A stretch of DNA of 64,000 nucleotides from JAHEEL01 sp942491345 (GTDB lineage: Bacteria > Actinomycetota > Acidimicrobiia > Spongiisociales > UBA5794), in NCBI GenBank assembly GCA_942491345.1, contig CALOAN010000044.1:248001-312000 (forward strand). Direction: 5' to 3'. The position numbers and the translations under genes were made by a program. The notes below the pieces were generated by a model that had not been told where the DNA came from, did no database searches, and saw nothing but the letters and a program-made list of their open reading frames with translations. Below, piece after piece: positions 1 through 8,652 of this stretch; within the stretch, counting starts at the first letter, position 1, and each line of letters starts with the position of its first letter.

Positions 1-274
1 CTTTGCGAAAATCGTTGAGGAATCCTGTCTCGGACTCGTTGATGACGATCGATGTCGTGGTGTGCGGCGTGTAGACGGTGATCTGGCCGTGTCCGACCGA
101 GGAACGCTTCACCACGTCGCGAACGATCTCGGTGAAGTCCCAAAACTCCTCAGATGCGCCGGTGTGGAAATGCATCGCCTCCGTCCGAATCGCCGGGGAA
201 TCGGAAGCAGCAAGCACAACCGGAGTGCCGACGGGGTCGATTGTGGCTTTGCGAATGACGATGCGTTCGTTCAT
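1..274 (-). CDS. YjbQ/UPF0047 family protein, partial
   Basis: This gene runs off the left edge, so only its N-terminal 91 codons are visible. The ATG at 274 follows a GAGGA ribosome site about 8 bases upstream. The reading frame is open to base 1 and contains VYTPHTTTSIVINE, the Thr/His-rich segment typical of the YjbQ (UPF0047) family. Members of that family have been linked to a side activity resembling thiamine-phosphate synthase, but their cellular role is not settled. It is divergent from purA across about 146 bp. The family assignment is fairly secure; the substrate is unknown. Confidence 0.75.
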   Translation of the reverse strand, partial: MNERIVIRKATIDPVGTPVVLAASDSPAIRTEAMHFHTGASEEFWDFTEIVRDVVKRSSVGHGQITVYTPHTTTSIVINESETGFLNDFRK

Positions 275-388
275 CAGTTTCCTCGTGGCCGGTCGGCGAG
301 ACCATAACCACCAAGCCAGGTTACCGGGGCCCCAAACTAGCCGCCACGGCATTTCGGACCCCGCTGCGGGACGCTCGACGCGGTCCGG

Positions 389-394
389 TAGAAT
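389..394 (+). promoter_or_regulatory. Probable purA -10 box
   Basis: TAGAAT lies 26 bases before the purA start, and a GGAGGAG ribosome site follows it. No convincing -35 hexamer is visible at the usual spacing. This is inferred from consensus only. Confidence 0.4.
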
Positions 395-420
395 CGGGGT
401 TCACCAGTGGAGGAGACCAC

Positions 421-1701
421 ATGACAGCGACGGTGATCCTTGGCTCCCAGTGGGGCGATGAAGGGAAGGGGAAGATCACCGATCGGTACTCCCGCGACGC
501 CGACGTGGTCGTTCGCTACCAGGGTGGCAACAACGCCGGCCACACGATCGTGGTCGAAGGCGAGCGCTTCGCTCTGAGCCTCATCCCGTCAGGTGTGCTG
601 TATCCACAGGTCACGCCGGTCATCGGCAACGGGACCGTCGTCGACCCGGCCGTCCTCATCCGGGAAATGGACGAGCTCAGCGAACGAGGCATCGACCCGT
701 CGCGGGTCCGAGTCTCGGGGAACGCACACGTCATCATGCCCTATCACCGCAAGATGGATGCCGTGCTCGAGCGTTACCTCGGCAAGGAGCTGATTGGGAC
801 GACCAAACGTGGGATCGGGCCGGCGTACATGGACAAGTTCTCCCGGTTCGGCATCCGTATGCAGGACCTCTTCGATCCGAAGATCTTCCGCAAGAAGCTC
901 GAAGTTGTGCTGAAGGACAAGAACAGGCAGTTCCAGAAGGTCTACAACCAACTGCCTCTCGACCTCGATGAGATCTACGAGGAATACCTCGGGTACGCGT
1001 CGCGGATCGAGGGACACATCACCGACACTTCGCTCCTCGTCTGGGAAGCAATCCACAGCGGCAAGAACGTGCTCTTCGAAGGTGCTCAGGGAACCTTGCT
1101 CGATATCGATCACGGAACCTACCCGTTCGTCACCTCGTCGAACCCGACCGCCGGCGGCGCCGTCACCGGGTCCGGCGTCGGACCGCGCGATATCGACAAC
1201 GTCATCGGCGTGGCCAAGGCATACATCTCGAGAGTCGGGACCGGGCCGTTTCCGACTGAACTGCTCGACGAGACCGGCGATCGGATGATCGAGATCGGGG
1301 GCGAATACGGCGTGGTGACCGGCCGTCGCCGGCGCTGCGGTTGGCTCGATGCGGTGGCGTTACGGTATTCGGCTCGGGTGAATGGCCTCACCGAGATTGC
1401 GCTCACGAAGCTCGACATCCTTTCGAGCTTCGACCCGATCAAGATCGCTGTGGCCTACGAGCACGACGGCGTGCGCTACGACGAGTTCCCGCGACAGCAG
1501 ACCGTCCTCTACCACTGCACCCCGATCTACGAGGAGCTCGAGGCCTGGAACACCGATATCACGAAGGTGGCTTCGTACGACGATCTACCTGAAGCAGCGA
1601 AGCGGTACGTCGAGCGGGTGGAGGAGCTGAGCGGCGTACACGTCTCGTCTGTCGGTGTCGGCCCAGGCCGAGAAGCCACCCTGATGCGCCCGGCGCGATG
1701 A
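421..1701 (+). CDS. purA: Adenylosuccinate synthetase
   Basis: This enzyme joins IMP and aspartate using GTP, the first committed step from IMP to AMP in the cytoplasm. The 426-residue protein has the usual full length. It opens with the GTP-binding P-loop variant GSQWGDEGKGKITD (about residues 8-21) and the NNAGHT substrate loop near residue 40. The ATG is preceded by GGAGGAG at a good distance. The stop overlaps the purB start by four bases (ATGA), so the two AMP-synthesis genes are translationally coupled. Nothing is unusual in the sequence. Confidence 0.97.
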   Translation: MTATVILGSQWGDEGKGKITDRYSRDADVVVRYQGGNNAGHTIVVEGERFALSLIPSGVLYPQVTPVIGNGTVVDPAVLIREMDELSERGIDPSRVRVSGNAHVIMPYHRKMDAVLERYLGKELIGTTKRGIGPAYMDKFSRFGIRMQDLFDPKIFRKKLEVVLKDKNRQFQKVYNQLPLDLDEIYEEYLGYASRIEGHITDTSLLVWEAIHSGKNVLFEGAQGTLLDIDHGTYPFVTSSNPTAGGAVTGSGVGPRDIDNVIGVAKAYISRVGTGPFPTELLDETGDRMIEIGGEYGVVTGRRRRCGWLDAVALRYSARVNGLTEIALTKLDILSSFDPIKIAVAYEHDGVRYDEFPRQQTVLYHCTPIYEELEAWNTDITKVASYDDLPEAAKRYVERVEELSGVHVSSVGVGPGREATLMRPAR

Positions 1702-2993
1702 TCGAGCGCTACGCCCTGCCGGAGATGACCGCGATCTGGAGCGAATCGAACAAGCTCGCCGTCTGGAAGGAAGTCGAGACGCTGGTCGCCGAGGCATGGG
1801 CCGATCTTGGCATCGCCCCCCTCGAAGCGGCCGAAGCGCTTCGCAACGCCCCGGACGTCGATCCGGACGCGTGGAAAGAGCGCGAGCAGGTCACCAATCA
1901 CGACCTCGCGGCGTTCGTCGATCTCCTCGCCGAGTCGCTTGCTGCGGGAGGCGAGTGGGTCCATTTCGGGCTCACCTCTTCGGATGTCGTCGACACCGCA
2001 AACGGTGTGTTTCTGCGGGACGCAGCCGACCTCCTGTTGCAGCGGATGGCTGCCCTGTTCAATGCGGTCAAAGCGAAGGCGTTCGAGTATCGCGAGACCC
2101 CGATCGTCGGACGCACTCACGGCATCTGGGCGGAGCCGACGTCATTCGGATTGAAGCTCGCGGGCTGGGCGTTCGAGATCGAGCGAGACTTCCAGCGGAT
2201 GAGCCGTGCCCGTGACAGCGTTGCGGTGGGCAAGATCTCCGGTGCGGTCGGCACCTACGCGCACACGCCGCCGTCGGTCGAGGCCTACGTCTGTACCAGG
2301 CTCGGCCTTGGCATCGAGGCGGCTTCCTCGCAGATCACGCACCGGGATCGCCACGCAGAGTTCCTGAACGTGATCGCCCTCACGGGTTCTTCCCTCGAAC
2401 GGTTTGCCACCGAGGTCCGCCACCTCCAGCGCAGTGAAGTAGGGGAGGTTCGCGAGTCCTTCGGGAGAGGACAGAAGGGCTCGTCGGCGATGCCCCACAA
2501 ACGGAATCCGATCGCCTCAGAGAACATCACCGGTATCGCTCGTCTGCTGCGCGGCTATGCGTCAGTTGGCATGGAGAACGTGGCGCTGTGGCACGAGCGT
2601 GATATCAGCCACTCCTCCGCCGAGCGGATAGCTCTGCCGGATGCGACCGGCCTGCTCGACTACGCACTTGTCCGCGCGACGCGCCTCATCGATGGTTTGG
2701 TGGTCAACACCGATCGGATGGCCGAGAACCTCGAGTCGACCCGCGGCCTGGTGTTCTCCCAGGCGGTACTGCTGGCTCTCGCGGAGAGCGGCCTGGCCCG
2801 CGATGACGCCTATCGCATCGTGCAGCGCAACGCGCTCGCCGCCTGGGACGAGGGTGGAAGTCTGATCGCCCGATTGGCAGACGACCCGGAGGTCGTGCTC
2901 ACCGAAGATGAACTCGCCGCCTGTTTCTCAACCGAGCGATCCCTCCGCAACACGGGTGTCGTGTTCGACCGGCTTGAAGCAATGCGACTCTGA
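1698..2993 (+). CDS. purB: Adenylosuccinate lyase
   Basis: This enzyme cleaves adenylosuccinate to AMP plus fumarate, and also SAICAR to AICAR in purine synthesis. The 431-residue protein carries the fumarase/aspartase superfamily signature GSSAMPHKRNP near residue 263, which includes the flexible catalytic-serine loop. The HFGLTSSDVVDTA segment near residue 90 is also typical. It overlaps purA by four bases. No terminator is obvious in the 140 bp that follow. Confidence 0.97.
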   Translation: MIERYALPEMTAIWSESNKLAVWKEVETLVAEAWADLGIAPLEAAEALRNAPDVDPDAWKEREQVTNHDLAAFVDLLAESLAAGGEWVHFGLTSSDVVDTANGVFLRDAADLLLQRMAALFNAVKAKAFEYRETPIVGRTHGIWAEPTSFGLKLAGWAFEIERDFQRMSRARDSVAVGKISGAVGTYAHTPPSVEAYVCTRLGLGIEAASSQITHRDRHAEFLNVIALTGSSLERFATEVRHLQRSEVGEVRESFGRGQKGSSAMPHKRNPIASENITGIARLLRGYASVGMENVALWHERDISHSSAERIALPDATGLLDYALVRATRLIDGLVVNTDRMAENLESTRGLVFSQAVLLALAESGLARDDAYRIVQRNALAAWDEGGSLIARLADDPEVVLTEDELAACFSTERSLRNTGVVFDRLEAMRL

Positions 2994-3079
2994 ACTGCCA
3001 GAGGAGTCATCCGATCGGAGGTGATCAGAACGGTTCGCGCCCAACGCAGTCCGACCGAATCCTCGAATGGCGCCTCAAA

Positions 3080-3096
3080 CTATCAATCGATAGAAT
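3080..3096 (+). promoter_or_regulatory. Inverted repeat and -10 box before the dehydrogenase-GAPDH-PGK genes
   Basis: CTATC and GATAG arms flank AATC (3080-3093), with TAGAAT overlapping at 3091-3096. The placement, 38 bases before the next start, suits a promoter with an overlapping regulator site. It shares only the ATCGAT core with the palindromes described further right, so it is not assigned to them. Confidence 0.4.
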
Positions 3097-3133
3097 CGGC
3101 TCCATCCACTGCTGGAACCCATGGAGGTGTCAC

Positions 3134-4225
3134 ATGAAGTCGTACCAAATCGCGCTCATTCCCGGCGACGGTGTTGGTGTCGAGATCACCGATGAGGCCG
3201 TGCGTGTTCTCGACGCCGCGGCCGACATCTACGGGTTCGAGGTCGCCACCGAGAGCTTCGACTGGTCGTGTGATCGTTACCTCGCTACCGGGTCGATGAT
3301 GCCGGACGACGCTCTCGAGACGCTCTCTGCGTTTGATTCCATCTTCCTCGGATGCATCGGCGATGCGAACAAAGTCGAGGATCACATCTCGCTCGAGATG
3401 TTGCTGGCGATCCGTAAAGGATTCGACCAGTACGTGAACCTCCGCCCGATCAAGCTATATCCAGGTGTCTCATCGCCGATCAGCACGGCCAGCCCAGAGA
3501 CGGTGGACATCCTGGTGATCCGCGAGAACACCGAGGGCGAGTACTCCGGAAACGGAGGATTCTTCAAGCGTGGTACACCCGATGCATTCGCGCTCCAGAC
3601 CGGCATCTTCACATGGAAGGGTTGCGAACGCACGATCCGGTACGCGTTCGAATCCGCACGGCAACGCCAGAAGCTCGGTTCGACGGCGCCGGTCGGCCGG
3701 GTCACCAACTGCACAAAGTCGAACGCACTGAACTACTCCATGGTCTTCTGGGATGAGGCCTACGACTTCGTCGCGAAAGACTATCCGGACATCGAGACCG
3801 ACATGGCGCTCGTGGACGCCTTGACGATGTGGTTCGTCAAGAACCCCGACTATTTCGACGTCGTCGTGGCCTCGAATCTGTTTGGCGACATCATCACCGA
3901 CCTTGGAGCGATGCTCCAAGGAGGTATGGGCTTCGCCGCCGGCGGAAACGTCAACCCCGAGGGTGAATACCCCTCGATGTTCGAGCCCATCCACGGTTCG
4001 GCGCCGAAATACACCGGGCAGAGTGTGGTCAACCCGATCGCGACCATCGAAGCCGTACGCATGATGCTGGACAACCTCGGAGAGACAGAGGCGGCCAACC
4101 ACGTCGAGGCCGCAGTCGCAGCCACCTTGAGTGCGGGCAAGACCCGGACGAAGGACATGGGCGGATCAAGTTCAACAGTGGAAATGGGATCCGCGGTCGT
4201 CGCCGCTATGCGCGCGACCGCCTAG
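3134..4225 (+). CDS. Tartrate/D-malate dehydrogenase-like beta-decarboxylating dehydrogenase
   Basis: This 363-residue protein belongs to the isocitrate/isopropylmalate dehydrogenase superfamily, NAD-dependent enzymes that oxidise and often decarboxylate 2-hydroxyacids. The motif IRENTEGEYSGNGG (about residues 132-145) and the C-terminal GGSSSTVEMGSAV resemble the TtuC/DmlA branch, which acts on tartrate or D-malate, more than LeuB or Icd. An Mg-binding Asp region (GDIITDLGAMLQGG, about residues 255-268) is present. The start has GGAGGTGTCAC before ATG. GAPDH follows after 19 bases, suggesting an operon. Isopropylmalate dehydrogenase cannot be excluded, but no leu genes are nearby. Confidence 0.8.
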   Translation: MKSYQIALIPGDGVGVEITDEAVRVLDAAADIYGFEVATESFDWSCDRYLATGSMMPDDALETLSAFDSIFLGCIGDANKVEDHISLEMLLAIRKGFDQYVNLRPIKLYPGVSSPISTASPETVDILVIRENTEGEYSGNGGFFKRGTPDAFALQTGIFTWKGCERTIRYAFESARQRQKLGSTAPVGRVTNCTKSNALNYSMVFWDEAYDFVAKDYPDIETDMALVDALTMWFVKNPDYFDVVVASNLFGDIITDLGAMLQGGMGFAAGGNVNPEGEYPSMFEPIHGSAPKYTGQSVVNPIATIEAVRMMLDNLGETEAANHVEAAVAATLSAGKTRTKDMGGSSSTVEMGSAVVAAMRATA

Positions 4226-4244
4226 ACACAAGGGAGTCTGAGAC

Positions 4245-5261
4245 ATGAGCAAAGTCAAGGTCGGAGTAGCTGGATTCGGAGTGATCGGACAGCGGCTCGC
4301 CGACGGTGTCGCCCGGCAAGACGACATGGAACTGGTCGGGGTTGCCGACGTCGCACCGACGCTCGCGGTGCGAGCGCTCGCCGAACGCGGAATGCCCTAT
4401 GCCATGTACGCAGCGGCACCAGGAGCCAAGGAGACGTTGGAGGCCGCCGGAATCCCGGTTGCCGGTGATTTCGATGACCTCATCGCCCAGGTCGACATCA
4501 TGCTGGACTCGGCGCCGGGCGGCATCGGAGCCAAGAACAAGGAGAAGTACGAGGCGGCCGGCGTCAAGGCCATCTTCCAAGGCGGCGAAGCAGACGCTGT
4601 TGCCGATGTGTTCTTCCATGGGTACGCAAACTACGAGAACGGCATCGGGCGCGACTACCTGAAGCTCACGTCATGCAACACCACCGGACTGATCCGCACC
4701 ATCGACGCGCTTGACCGGGCAATAGGCATCGAGAAGGTGGCGATCACGATCATCCGCCGCGTCGCGGATCCGGGTGACACGCATCGCGGTCTCGTCGACA
4801 CCCTTCAGATCGAACCGATCCCGAACCACCAGGCCGTCGACCTCATGAGCATCATGCCCCACATTGATGCAACCGGCATTCTCGTCCACACACCGGTGAC
4901 CCACGGACACATCATCACCATCGTGGCGACGCCCAAGAGAGATGTCACCAAAGAAGAGGTCATCGAAGCATTCAAGGCTCACCCGCGGATCCGGGTAGTC
5001 CGCATCGCGGACGGTTTCGACACGAACACGTCCTTGTTCAACTACGCCCGCTTCCTCGGCCATCCTCGTGGCGACATGTACGAGGTGGGCCTGTTCGAGG
5101 AGACGGTCGGCATGTCCGGCAAAGACATCATGTTCGCGATCAACATCCCGCAGGAGTCCGTCGTCATCCCCGAGACGATCGACGGGATCCGTGCTGCACT
5201 CGAGATGCAGACGGATCGCCTCGAAGGTGTCGCTTTGACCAACCAGTACCTCGGCATGTAG
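4245..5261 (+). CDS. Archaeal-type (type II) glyceraldehyde-3-phosphate dehydrogenase
   Basis: This enzyme interconverts glyceraldehyde-3-phosphate and 1,3-bisphosphoglycerate using NAD(P). At 338 residues it matches the archaeal class rather than bacterial GapA. The N-terminal Rossmann segment is VGVAGFGVIGQR, the active-site Cys lies in SCNTTGL near residue 145, and AIFQGGEADAVAD near residue 110 is typical of the type II family. It sits between a TtuC/DmlA-like dehydrogenase and a PGK, so the trio probably forms one transcript. Whether this is the cell's only GAPDH, and whether it runs forward or in gluconeogenesis, cannot be told from the window. Confidence 0.88.
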   Translation: MSKVKVGVAGFGVIGQRLADGVARQDDMELVGVADVAPTLAVRALAERGMPYAMYAAAPGAKETLEAAGIPVAGDFDDLIAQVDIMLDSAPGGIGAKNKEKYEAAGVKAIFQGGEADAVADVFFHGYANYENGIGRDYLKLTSCNTTGLIRTIDALDRAIGIEKVAITIIRRVADPGDTHRGLVDTLQIEPIPNHQAVDLMSIMPHIDATGILVHTPVTHGHIITIVATPKRDVTKEEVIEAFKAHPRIRVVRIADGFDTNTSLFNYARFLGHPRGDMYEVGLFEETVGMSGKDIMFAINIPQESVVIPETIDGIRAALEMQTDRLEGVALTNQYLGM

Positions 5262-5296
5262 CCCGCCGGCTACTGCGGACACAGAGGAGGCAGCGG

Positions 5297-6541
5297 GTGA
5301 CGATTGCAGCCCTGGACGATCTCGATGTGCAGGGGCGGGTCGTCCTCCTGCGCGTTGACATCAATTCCCCGATCGACCGTACGACGGGAAAGATCACAGA
5401 CGACAACCGACTCAACATGAGCCTGCCGACGATCGCCGACCTCGCCGATGCGGGCGCGCGAGTCGTGATCATCGCCCACCAGGGCGACACGCTCGACTAT
5501 CACAACCTGGTGTCGATGGGCGAACACGCCGAGATCCTGTCGGAGAAGCTGAACCGTGAGGTTGATTTCATCGACGACGTGGCAGGGCCCGCTGCGCGGG
5601 CCGCCATTCAGGCGCTCGGTGACGGCGAGATTCTTCTGCTCGACAACATCCGCTTCCTTACGGAGGAGGTATCCACGTTCGAAGGCGCGGTGAAGCTCAC
5701 GCCTGCCGAGATGACCAACACCTACCTGGTCCGAAATCTGGCACCGCTCGTCGACGTGTACGTCAACGACGCATTTGCCGCTGCTCACCGGAACGCGCCG
5801 TCGATGGTTGCTTTTCAGGAGCTGCTTCCGACAGCGGGCGGCCGGCTGCTCATCGATGAGGTCACCGCCCTGTCGGGGCTCGCGTCCGCCCCCAGTCGGC
5901 CGTGTGTGTTCGTGCTGGGCGGCCTCAAGATCTCGGATGCGTTCTCGATGATGGAGAAGGTGCTGGCCGACGGCACCGCCGACACGATCCTCACAACGGG
6001 TATCACCGCCAACGTCATGCTGATCGCACGCGGTGTTGATCTTGGTGGGCCGACGCTGGCGTTCATCAAGGATCGCTCGTTGGACGCCTTCATCCCTCGT
6101 GCCTCTGACCTGCTTGAGGTGTATGGCGACCGCATCGAGGTACCGACCGACCTCGCGTTCGACGATGGGGGCGAGCGCCGGGAGATCGACGTCGCAGATC
6201 TACCGGCCGACCATCTCTTGATCGATGTGGGGAGTGAGACGGTGGCCGCCTACAAGACAGTGATCGCACACGCTGCCACGCTCTTCGTCAACGGCCCGGC
6301 CGGGGTCTACGAATCGGCGGCGGGTGAGTACGGCACACGGTCGCTGTGGGAAGCCGTCGCGGCGTCTGACGGCTACTCGGTGATCGGCGGAGGTGACACG
6401 GTTGCGAGCGCGCGGCGCTTCGTCGATCCGGACGACATTGGCTTCATCAGCACCGGCGGCGGAGCACTGATCCGCTTCCTCAGCGGCCAACCCCTCCCCC
6501 TCATCGAAGCGATGGAGAAGGCCGCCGCCCGGAACGGGTAG
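5297..6541 (+). CDS. pgk: Phosphoglycerate kinase, archaeal-like
   Basis: This kinase transfers phosphate between 1,3-bisphosphoglycerate and ADP. The 414-residue protein has the family landmarks: RVDINSP near residue 18, the NDAFAAAHRNAPS loop near residue 155, GGLKISDAF near residue 210, NGPAGVYE near residue 335 and the GGGDT nucleotide loop near residue 362. The ending STGGGALIRFLSGQPLP resembles archaeal PGKs. The GTG start is supported by AGGAGG six bases upstream. A repeat array begins at the stop codon itself, and the last codons form a small CCCG/CGGG hairpin. Confidence 0.92.
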   Translation: MTIAALDDLDVQGRVVLLRVDINSPIDRTTGKITDDNRLNMSLPTIADLADAGARVVIIAHQGDTLDYHNLVSMGEHAEILSEKLNREVDFIDDVAGPAARAAIQALGDGEILLLDNIRFLTEEVSTFEGAVKLTPAEMTNTYLVRNLAPLVDVYVNDAFAAAHRNAPSMVAFQELLPTAGGRLLIDEVTALSGLASAPSRPCVFVLGGLKISDAFSMMEKVLADGTADTILTTGITANVMLIARGVDLGGPTLAFIKDRSLDAFIPRASDLLEVYGDRIEVPTDLAFDDGGERREIDVADLPADHLLIDVGSETVAAYKTVIAHAATLFVNGPAGVYESAAGEYGTRSLWEAVAASDGYSVIGGGDTVASARRFVDPDDIGFISTGGGALIRFLSGQPLPLIEAMEKAAARNG

Positions 6542-6784
6542 TCCGGTCGCAGAGGGGGCGGCCCCGGTCTTCGTCTCCACCACGCAGTGGGGGAGACGCG
6601 GCCGGACGGAAGTCCGGTCGCAGAGGGGGCGGCCTGGGTCTTCGTCTCCACCACTCCACCACGCAGTGGGGGCGGGAGGCGGCGGCCTGGGTCTTCGTCT
6701 CCACCACGCAGTGGGGGAGACGCGGCCGGACGGAAGTCCGGTCGCAGAGGGGGCGGCCTGGGAGCTTGGATCGCGAAGATGAGG
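6540..6784 (+). repeat. Two-hairpin intergenic element, locus 1 (four partial or full copies)
   Basis: A partial copy (6540-6567) starts at the pgk stop. Two further copies start at 6573 and 6645, and a full copy spans 6697-6784. A full copy has hairpin 1 (arms GTCTCC/GGAGAC and CCAC/GTGG, loop GCA), hairpin 2 (CCGGAC and GTCCGG around a GGAA loop, for example 6602-6617), a TCGCAGAGGGGGC stretch, and a tail GGGAGCTTGG...AAGATGAGG. The copy at 6645 has lost hairpin 2. The array lies between pgk and the convergent mmsA gene and is oriented with pgk. Confidence 0.85.
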
Positions 6785-6787
6785 TCT

Positions 6788-6836
6788 GTCTCGACTCTCG
6801 TGTCTCGAATCTCGTATCTCGTGTCTTGGCTCTCAA
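6788..6836 (+). repeat. Seven tandem heptads of the form NTCTCNN
   Basis: Seven 7-base units follow in strict register: GTCTCGA, CTCTCGT, GTCTCGA, ATCTCGT, ATCTCGT, GTCTTGG, CTCTCAA. They sit directly after the two-hairpin array. The unit matches the arms of the inverted repeat at 17268-17326, but no opposite arm is visible here. The rest of the gap to 6945 holds only a short CCGGAACCGG palindrome and nothing I can name. Confidence 0.7.
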
Positions 6837-6945
6837 ACGAAGGATTCCGGGTCACGCACCAGGGGGGATGATGCGCAACCCGGAACCGGTGCTACGGGGG
6901 AGGAGGTCCGCAGCAAGGTGAACGTGAGTTTGGGCAGGCCAAGTC

Positions 6946-8460
6946 CTAGCTCCGAGAGATCGTTCCTTCCCAGGTACCGACCTTGTCGCCCTTCATGGCG
7001 TCCTTGTCGAACCAGAAGCTCGTCACCGCTTTGGTCTCGGTGTAGAACATGACTCCGTCACGACCCATGACGTGCAGGTCGCCGAAGAAGCTCTTCTTGT
7101 GACCACTGAACGGGAAGACCGAGATCGGCACGGGGATTCCGACGTTGACGCCAACCATTCCCGCATCAATACGCCGGGCGAACTCACGTGCGTAGTAGCC
7201 GCTCTGAGTGAAGATCGACGCACCATTGGCGAATTCGCTCTCGTTGATGAGCTCGATACCTTCGTTGAAGCTCGACACGCGCTTCACGTACAGGACGGGC
7301 CCGAAGACCTCCTGGTTCCCGCACGACATCTCCGGCGTCACGTGATCGAACACCGTGGGTCCCATGAAGAACCCGCCCTCATAACCCTCTACCTCGAGGG
7401 ACCGCCCGTCGAGCACCGGCACGGCGCCTTCTTCGACCGACTTCTCAATCCAGTCGTTGACGAATGCGAAGTGCTCTGCGTTGACAAGCGGACCCATTTC
7501 CGTTGTCTCGTCGTACGCAGGGCCAATCTTCCGTTCGCTGGCGAGCTCGGCGATCGTTGCAACGAGTTCATCGGCAATCGACTCCTCGACTGCGATCGCC
7601 GGCAACGCCATACAACGCTCACCTGCGCAGCCGAACGCCGAGTTGATGATTCGCTGAGCCGTCGCCCGGATGGGTGCGTCGGCCATCACGAGTGCATGGT
7701 TCTTCGCCTCGGTGAGCGCCTGGACCCGCTTGCCGTGTGAGGTGGCCGTCGAGTAGATATGGAGCCCAACGGCCGTTGATCCGACGAAGCTCACCCCTCG
7801 CACCTTGGGATGCGTGAGCAGCCGCTCGGCTTCATGCCGTGAACAGGTAACGAGGTTGAACACGCCTGGCGGTAGCCCCGCCTCTTCCAGCAGCTCTGCC
7901 ATCCTCATAGCGGTTTGCGGAACGAATGAAGCGGCCTTGAGAACGAAGGTGTTGCCGGTCGTGACGGCGAGCGGCATCATCCAGCCCATGGGGATCATCG
8001 CTGGGAAGTTCCAGGGAACGATCCCGGCGAACACACCGAGCGGCTCACGATACGTGACCGTGTCATAGCCGTCCGCCACGTTCATCAGCGAGTCGCCCAT
8101 CATGGTGACGGGGGTCGCGCAAGCGAGCTCGACGACCTCGATCGCCTTCAGCACATCGCCTCGCGCCTCCGTGTACGTCTTGCCCATCTCGGTGGCGAGC
8201 AACATGGACAGGTCGTGAAGGTTCTCCTCCAGAAGGCCCTTGAGATTGAACATCACCTGCACCCGTTTGGTGATCGGGGTATCACGCCACGCGGGGAAGG
8301 CCGCGGCCGCCGCCTCAACGGCGGCGTCGACTTCGTCGGCCGTGCAACGAGGGGCTTCCGCCATCACCTCGCCGGTGCTGCTGTTCGTGATGTCGTAGTA
8401 GACACCGCTCTCGGTGTCCTTCCACTCCCCTGCGACCAAGTATTTCAGGCGTTTCGCCAT
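6946..8460 (-). CDS. mmsA: CoA-acylating methylmalonate/malonate-semialdehyde dehydrogenase
   Basis: This enzyme oxidises (methyl)malonate semialdehyde with NAD and CoA, giving propionyl- or acetyl-CoA plus CO2, in valine, inositol or beta-alanine breakdown. The 504-residue protein has the MmsA/IolA hallmarks: the catalytic Cys in GCAGERCMALP near residue 285, and MVGVNVGIPVPISVFPFSG near residue 450, which separates it from ordinary aldehyde dehydrogenases. ATG at 8460 is preferred; an in-frame TTG at 8463 sits nearer the AGGAGG at 8471-8476. A perfect GATAATCGATTATC palindrome lies 45 bases upstream. Confidence 0.93.
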   Translation of the reverse strand: MAKRLKYLVAGEWKDTESGVYYDITNSSTGEVMAEAPRCTADEVDAAVEAAAAAFPAWRDTPITKRVQVMFNLKGLLEENLHDLSMLLATEMGKTYTEARGDVLKAIEVVELACATPVTMMGDSLMNVADGYDTVTYREPLGVFAGIVPWNFPAMIPMGWMMPLAVTTGNTFVLKAASFVPQTAMRMAELLEEAGLPPGVFNLVTCSRHEAERLLTHPKVRGVSFVGSTAVGLHIYSTATSHGKRVQALTEAKNHALVMADAPIRATAQRIINSAFGCAGERCMALPAIAVEESIADELVATIAELASERKIGPAYDETTEMGPLVNAEHFAFVNDWIEKSVEEGAVPVLDGRSLEVEGYEGGFFMGPTVFDHVTPEMSCGNQEVFGPVLYVKRVSSFNEGIELINESEFANGASIFTQSGYYAREFARRIDAGMVGVNVGIPVPISVFPFSGHKKSFFGDLHVMGRDGVMFYTETKAVTSFWFDKDAMKGDKVGTWEGTISRS

Positions 8461-8504
8461 CAACTCAACTCCTCCTCGAAGGCACGCTCATCCGGCCCCT
8501 ACAG

Positions 8505-8518
8505 GATAATCGATTATC
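8505..8518. promoter_or_regulatory. Palindromic operator/-10, type B, between mmsA and MFS gene
   Basis: GATAATCGATTATC is a perfect 14-base palindrome in the divergent space between mmsA and an MFS transporter. GATAAT on each strand could be the -10 box for each direction. Near-identical sites occur at 21085, 27525 and 31402. The regulator is not identified. Confidence 0.65.
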
Positions 8519-8652
8519 GAAGATATCATGAAACGGGGGTCTCGTCGAGTGAGTTCCGTGTTTCGGCTCACACGCCACGGCTGCCTGATCGACGACTGGC
8601 TCACGTCCCTACTGTGTGATCATGGGGGAATGACGATGACCGCGAACGGCAC

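Noticed and set aside
337..543. Minus-strand open frames over purA and most other nested frames
   Set aside because: They lie opposite or out of frame with well-supported genes, as expected in high-GC DNA, and show no conserved motifs.
6587..6871. Open frames within the two-hairpin arrays (also 6373-6855 minus and 29729-30286 plus)
   Set aside because: They follow the repeat sequence, are rich in Arg, Gly and Pro, and have no family features or ribosome sites. They are better explained as repeat DNA.
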